This document shows positions 20,838-22,615 of a stretch of DNA of 22,615 nucleotides, one piece after another. The DNA lies in contig JAVEVH010000008.1 in assembly GCA_034005145.1 (NCBI GenBank), positions 1 to 22,615 of the forward strand, given 5' to 3'. Origin of the DNA: JAVEVH01 sp034005145 (lineage in GTDB: Bacteria > Patescibacteriota > Dojkabacteria > SC72). The notes below the pieces were generated by a model. The model was not told the DNA's origin. It did not search any database and saw only the letters and a program-made list of their open reading frames with translations. The number at the start of each line of letters is the position of its first letter. Position 1 is the stretch's first letter. A program made the translations under genes and the position numbers.

Positions 20838-22106
20838 TCAGAATTTAAGGAATGTTAAAACTAAGAATATACAAAGAAGTGTAAGTAATGTCCCCGCTAT
20901 TACCTGCTTAAGAGTATGTCTTTTAAGCTGTAATCTAGACCACCCTATTAAAGGTATTAACAAACAGAGTAGGTAGAGGTAAGGTTCTTGCCAAAGGTAA
21001 AGTATGAAGAAAAGGGAAAGTATACTCCATATCATATGGAAACTAACCTTAGAAAAGAGGGTAATCAAAAAGCCTAATACAAATGTTAGATTAAGAGTTG
21101 TATATATGGTTATTAATCTCATATCCCCTATTTTAAAAGAGAGTAGTAATGCAAGTAGGAAAGATATTCCCATTACTACAAACAGTTTAGGTCTTTCCTC
21201 TCTTTTAGTAACATTAAAATCTGATGTAATACCAAATACTTTAAAAAGGACTATTGTTAAGAAAGGTATTATTACTGAAAAGAGTACAAAGAGTAGTTCA
21301 TATCCAAGTGAGAGTTTAGTATGAAGAGTAACAGATATTATTGCTAAAAGAACTAAAGAGAGTGTTACTACTCTAGAAAATATCTTTGCTAATGTATTTT
21401 TTATATCCTCTTTTTTCATACTATTTAATATTATGAGTATACCAGATATTAGAAAGAGAGCAGAAAGTAAATCAGAGGTTTCAAATATTAAGAAGTACTC
21501 CTTATCTATTCTTAATGTATTCATTAGTAATCTAATTAAGGAGTATGAGATTAGGTATATACCGGTTATGAATCCATCTGTTTTAAATCTTTTCTTAATT
21601 GGAATTAATATTACAAAGGTAAGGAGATTTAATACTGATTCATACAGAAATACAGGATGGAAATGAGTATAGTTTAGGTAAGGTTGTACTCTATATTCTT
21701 GTGGTATATATATTCCCAAATACTTTGAGGTTGGTTTACCATACAGTTCATAGTTAAAGAAATTCCCTAGTCTCCCTATTGAGTGTATTAATGGTAAGAA
21801 GAGTAATATGGAGTCGGTGAGTTTAAAATATTTTATAAATTTCTTCTTAGATATTAAATATGTACTTATGAGTAACCCTATTAATGCTCCAAAGAATGCT
21901 AATCCTCCATCCCATATGGCGTATGGGATTACTAATCCTTGTTGTGTTTCAGAAATATTATGAAGTAAGAAGAGTATCCTAGCTCCTAGTAAGGAAGAGA
22001 TTAATATTAGGGTGATATCTTTATATGTGAATATATTACTATTTCTTTTTATTAACTCTATACCAAGTACTACTCCTATTCCTATTAATATCCCATATAT
22101 ATTCAT
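20838..22106 (-). CDS. lgt: Lgt (prolipoprotein diacylglyceryl transferase) fused to a PAP2-like membrane domain
   Basis: Residues 1-225 follow Lgt, which moves diacylglycerol from phosphatidylglycerol to the lipobox cysteine of prolipoproteins: WDGGLAFFGALIG (65-77), the signature GRLGNFFNYELYG (111-123, with the essential Arg as Arg112), HPVFLYES (150-157) and IRLLMNTLRID (191-201). The position of the essential E. coli His103 is Phe72, and the Glu before the last Arg is Asn195. Residues 245-422 add five or six membrane helices with a PAP2-like pattern: SDFNVTKREERPK (295-307), SKVSFHM (352-358) and GWSRLQLKRHTLKQVIAG (388-405). This matches SRx5Hx3D except that the final Asp is Gln401. A fused lipid-phosphatase-like role is an inference. 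The helicase gene ends six bases upstream. Confidence 0.8.
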   Translation of the reverse strand: MNIYGILIGIGVVLGIELIKRNSNIFTYKDITLILISSLLGARILFLLHNISETQQGLVIPYAIWDGGLAFFGALIGLLISTYLISKKKFIKYFKLTDSILLFLPLIHSIGRLGNFFNYELYGKPTSKYLGIYIPQEYRVQPYLNYTHFHPVFLYESVLNLLTFVILIPIKKRFKTDGFITGIYLISYSLIRLLMNTLRIDKEYFLIFETSDLLSALFLISGILIILNSMKKEDIKNTLAKIFSRVVTLSLVLLAIISVTLHTKLSLGYELLFVLFSVIIPFLTIVLFKVFGITSDFNVTKREERPKLFVVMGISFLLALLLSFKIGDMRLITIYTTLNLTFVLGFLITLFSKVSFHMIWSILSLFFILYLWQEPYLYLLCLLIPLIGWSRLQLKRHTLKQVIAGTLLTLLCIFLVLTFLKF

Positions 22107-22112
22107 ACCTAA

Positions 22113-22615
22113 TTATATTAGTAATGGAGATCTATTACTATTCTCTATTACTATTAATTTGTGTAATGCTCTTGTAATACCTACATACAAGAGTCTTGTA
22201 GAGAGCTCTGTATCAGGATATGTCTTATCATTTATATCTAGTAGTATTACTGTATCAAATTCCAACCCTTTGGCACTTTCTACAGGTAGTATGAGTAATC
22301 CTGTTTTGTAATCTTCTTCAGAGAAAGCTACTACATCTTTTTCTAAATATTTTTCATACTTAACAATTCTCTCATATGCTTGTTGAGCATGCTCTCTATC
22401 TCTACATACTAACGCACATGTTACCTTACCGTTATCAAACTCTTTTTTGATTGTTTCTACTAATGCTTTAACCTTTTTTTCATCAGTATGACTTATATCT
22501 TGATCAAACATTAATGTCTCTATTTTATCTCCATGCCTGAGTACTGCTTCTGGTAGGTTATACTCGGTAGGGAATCTATCTCTATATATCTTAGTTGCAT
22601 ACTCATGTATCTCTA
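22113..22615 (-). CDS. UvrD/HelD-like superfamily 1 helicase, C-terminal part
   Basis: The frame is open to the window edge at 22615, so the N-terminal bulk of the gene lies outside. The visible 167 residues contain a helicase 2B/2A segment (EYATKIYRDRFPTEY), then motif V VESAKGLEFDTVILLDIND and motif VI RLLYVGITRALHKL, whose Arg contacts the ATP phosphate. The short ending after motif VI and the GLEFDTV form are closer to HelD-like proteins (RNA-polymerase recycling) than to long UvrD, but the two cannot be separated from this fragment. It precedes lgt by six bases on the same strand. Confidence 0.8.
   Translation of the reverse strand, partial: EIHEYATKIYRDRFPTEYNLPEAVLRHGDKIETLMFDQDISHTDEKKVKALVETIKKEFDNGKVTCALVCRDREHAQQAYERIVKYEKYLEKDVVAFSEEDYKTGLLILPVESAKGLEFDTVILLDINDKTYPDTELSTRLLYVGITRALHKLIVIENSNRSPLLI

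Overview
This AT-rich window (roughly one third G+C by eye) carries core bacterial housekeeping genes packed almost without gaps. Standard stop codons are used, including TGA. Several traits suggest a reduced-genome bacterium of the Candidate Phyla Radiation (Patescibacteria), perhaps a Dojkabacteria- or Katanobacteria-like lineage: near absence of Shine-Dalgarno sequences, Trm11-like RNA methyltransferases, a long RodA, an Lgt-PAP2 fusion, and many short overlaps between genes. The phylum is an inference. There is no rRNA, CRISPR array, insertion sequence or prophage.

Positions 1-7516 (plus strand) hold a cell-division, cell-wall and translation run: ftsQ (5' cut by the window edge and interrupted by an in-frame TAA), ftsA, ftsZ, a DUF167 gene, a RodA-type SEDS gene, rplU (bL21), a Trm11-like methyltransferase, rpmA (bL27) and a TrmH/RlmB-type rRNA methyltransferase. 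It meets parB head-on, with the two stop codons sharing TTAA.

Positions 7513-14813 (minus strand) hold chromosome partitioning (parA, parB), signal peptidase I, tRNA-Glu, a small zinc-ribbon protein, tRNA-Leu, gatB-gatC, a degenerate Fic-like protein with a winged helix, tRNA-Thr, a NYN-domain nuclease-like protein preceded by a strong hairpin, tRNA-Gly, a YtxH protein and a small secreted or membrane protein. The tRNA genes have readable sigma70-type promoters, and three of them are followed within about 30 bases by a protein start codon, so these mRNAs probably begin as tRNA-mRNA transcripts.

Positions 14847-16118 (plus strand) hold rnhB, tRNA-Lys and an unrecognised 152-residue ORF behind a perfect 13-bp inverted repeat. 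Positions 16241-18405 (minus strand) form a three-gene unit: a THUMP-type RNA methyltransferase, a divergent Nudix protein and a 299-residue protein in which a degenerate protein-kinase fold can be read. This unit and the palindrome-controlled ORF are the best candidates for undescribed biology here.

Positions 18494-22615 hold a GerMN/Gmad2-type envelope protein (plus), then on the minus strand gatA, an Lgt fused to a PAP2-like membrane domain, and the C-terminal part of a UvrD/HelD-like helicase running off the window. gatA lies 7 kb from gatB-gatC. No stretch above about 130 bases lacks an assigned gene or signal.
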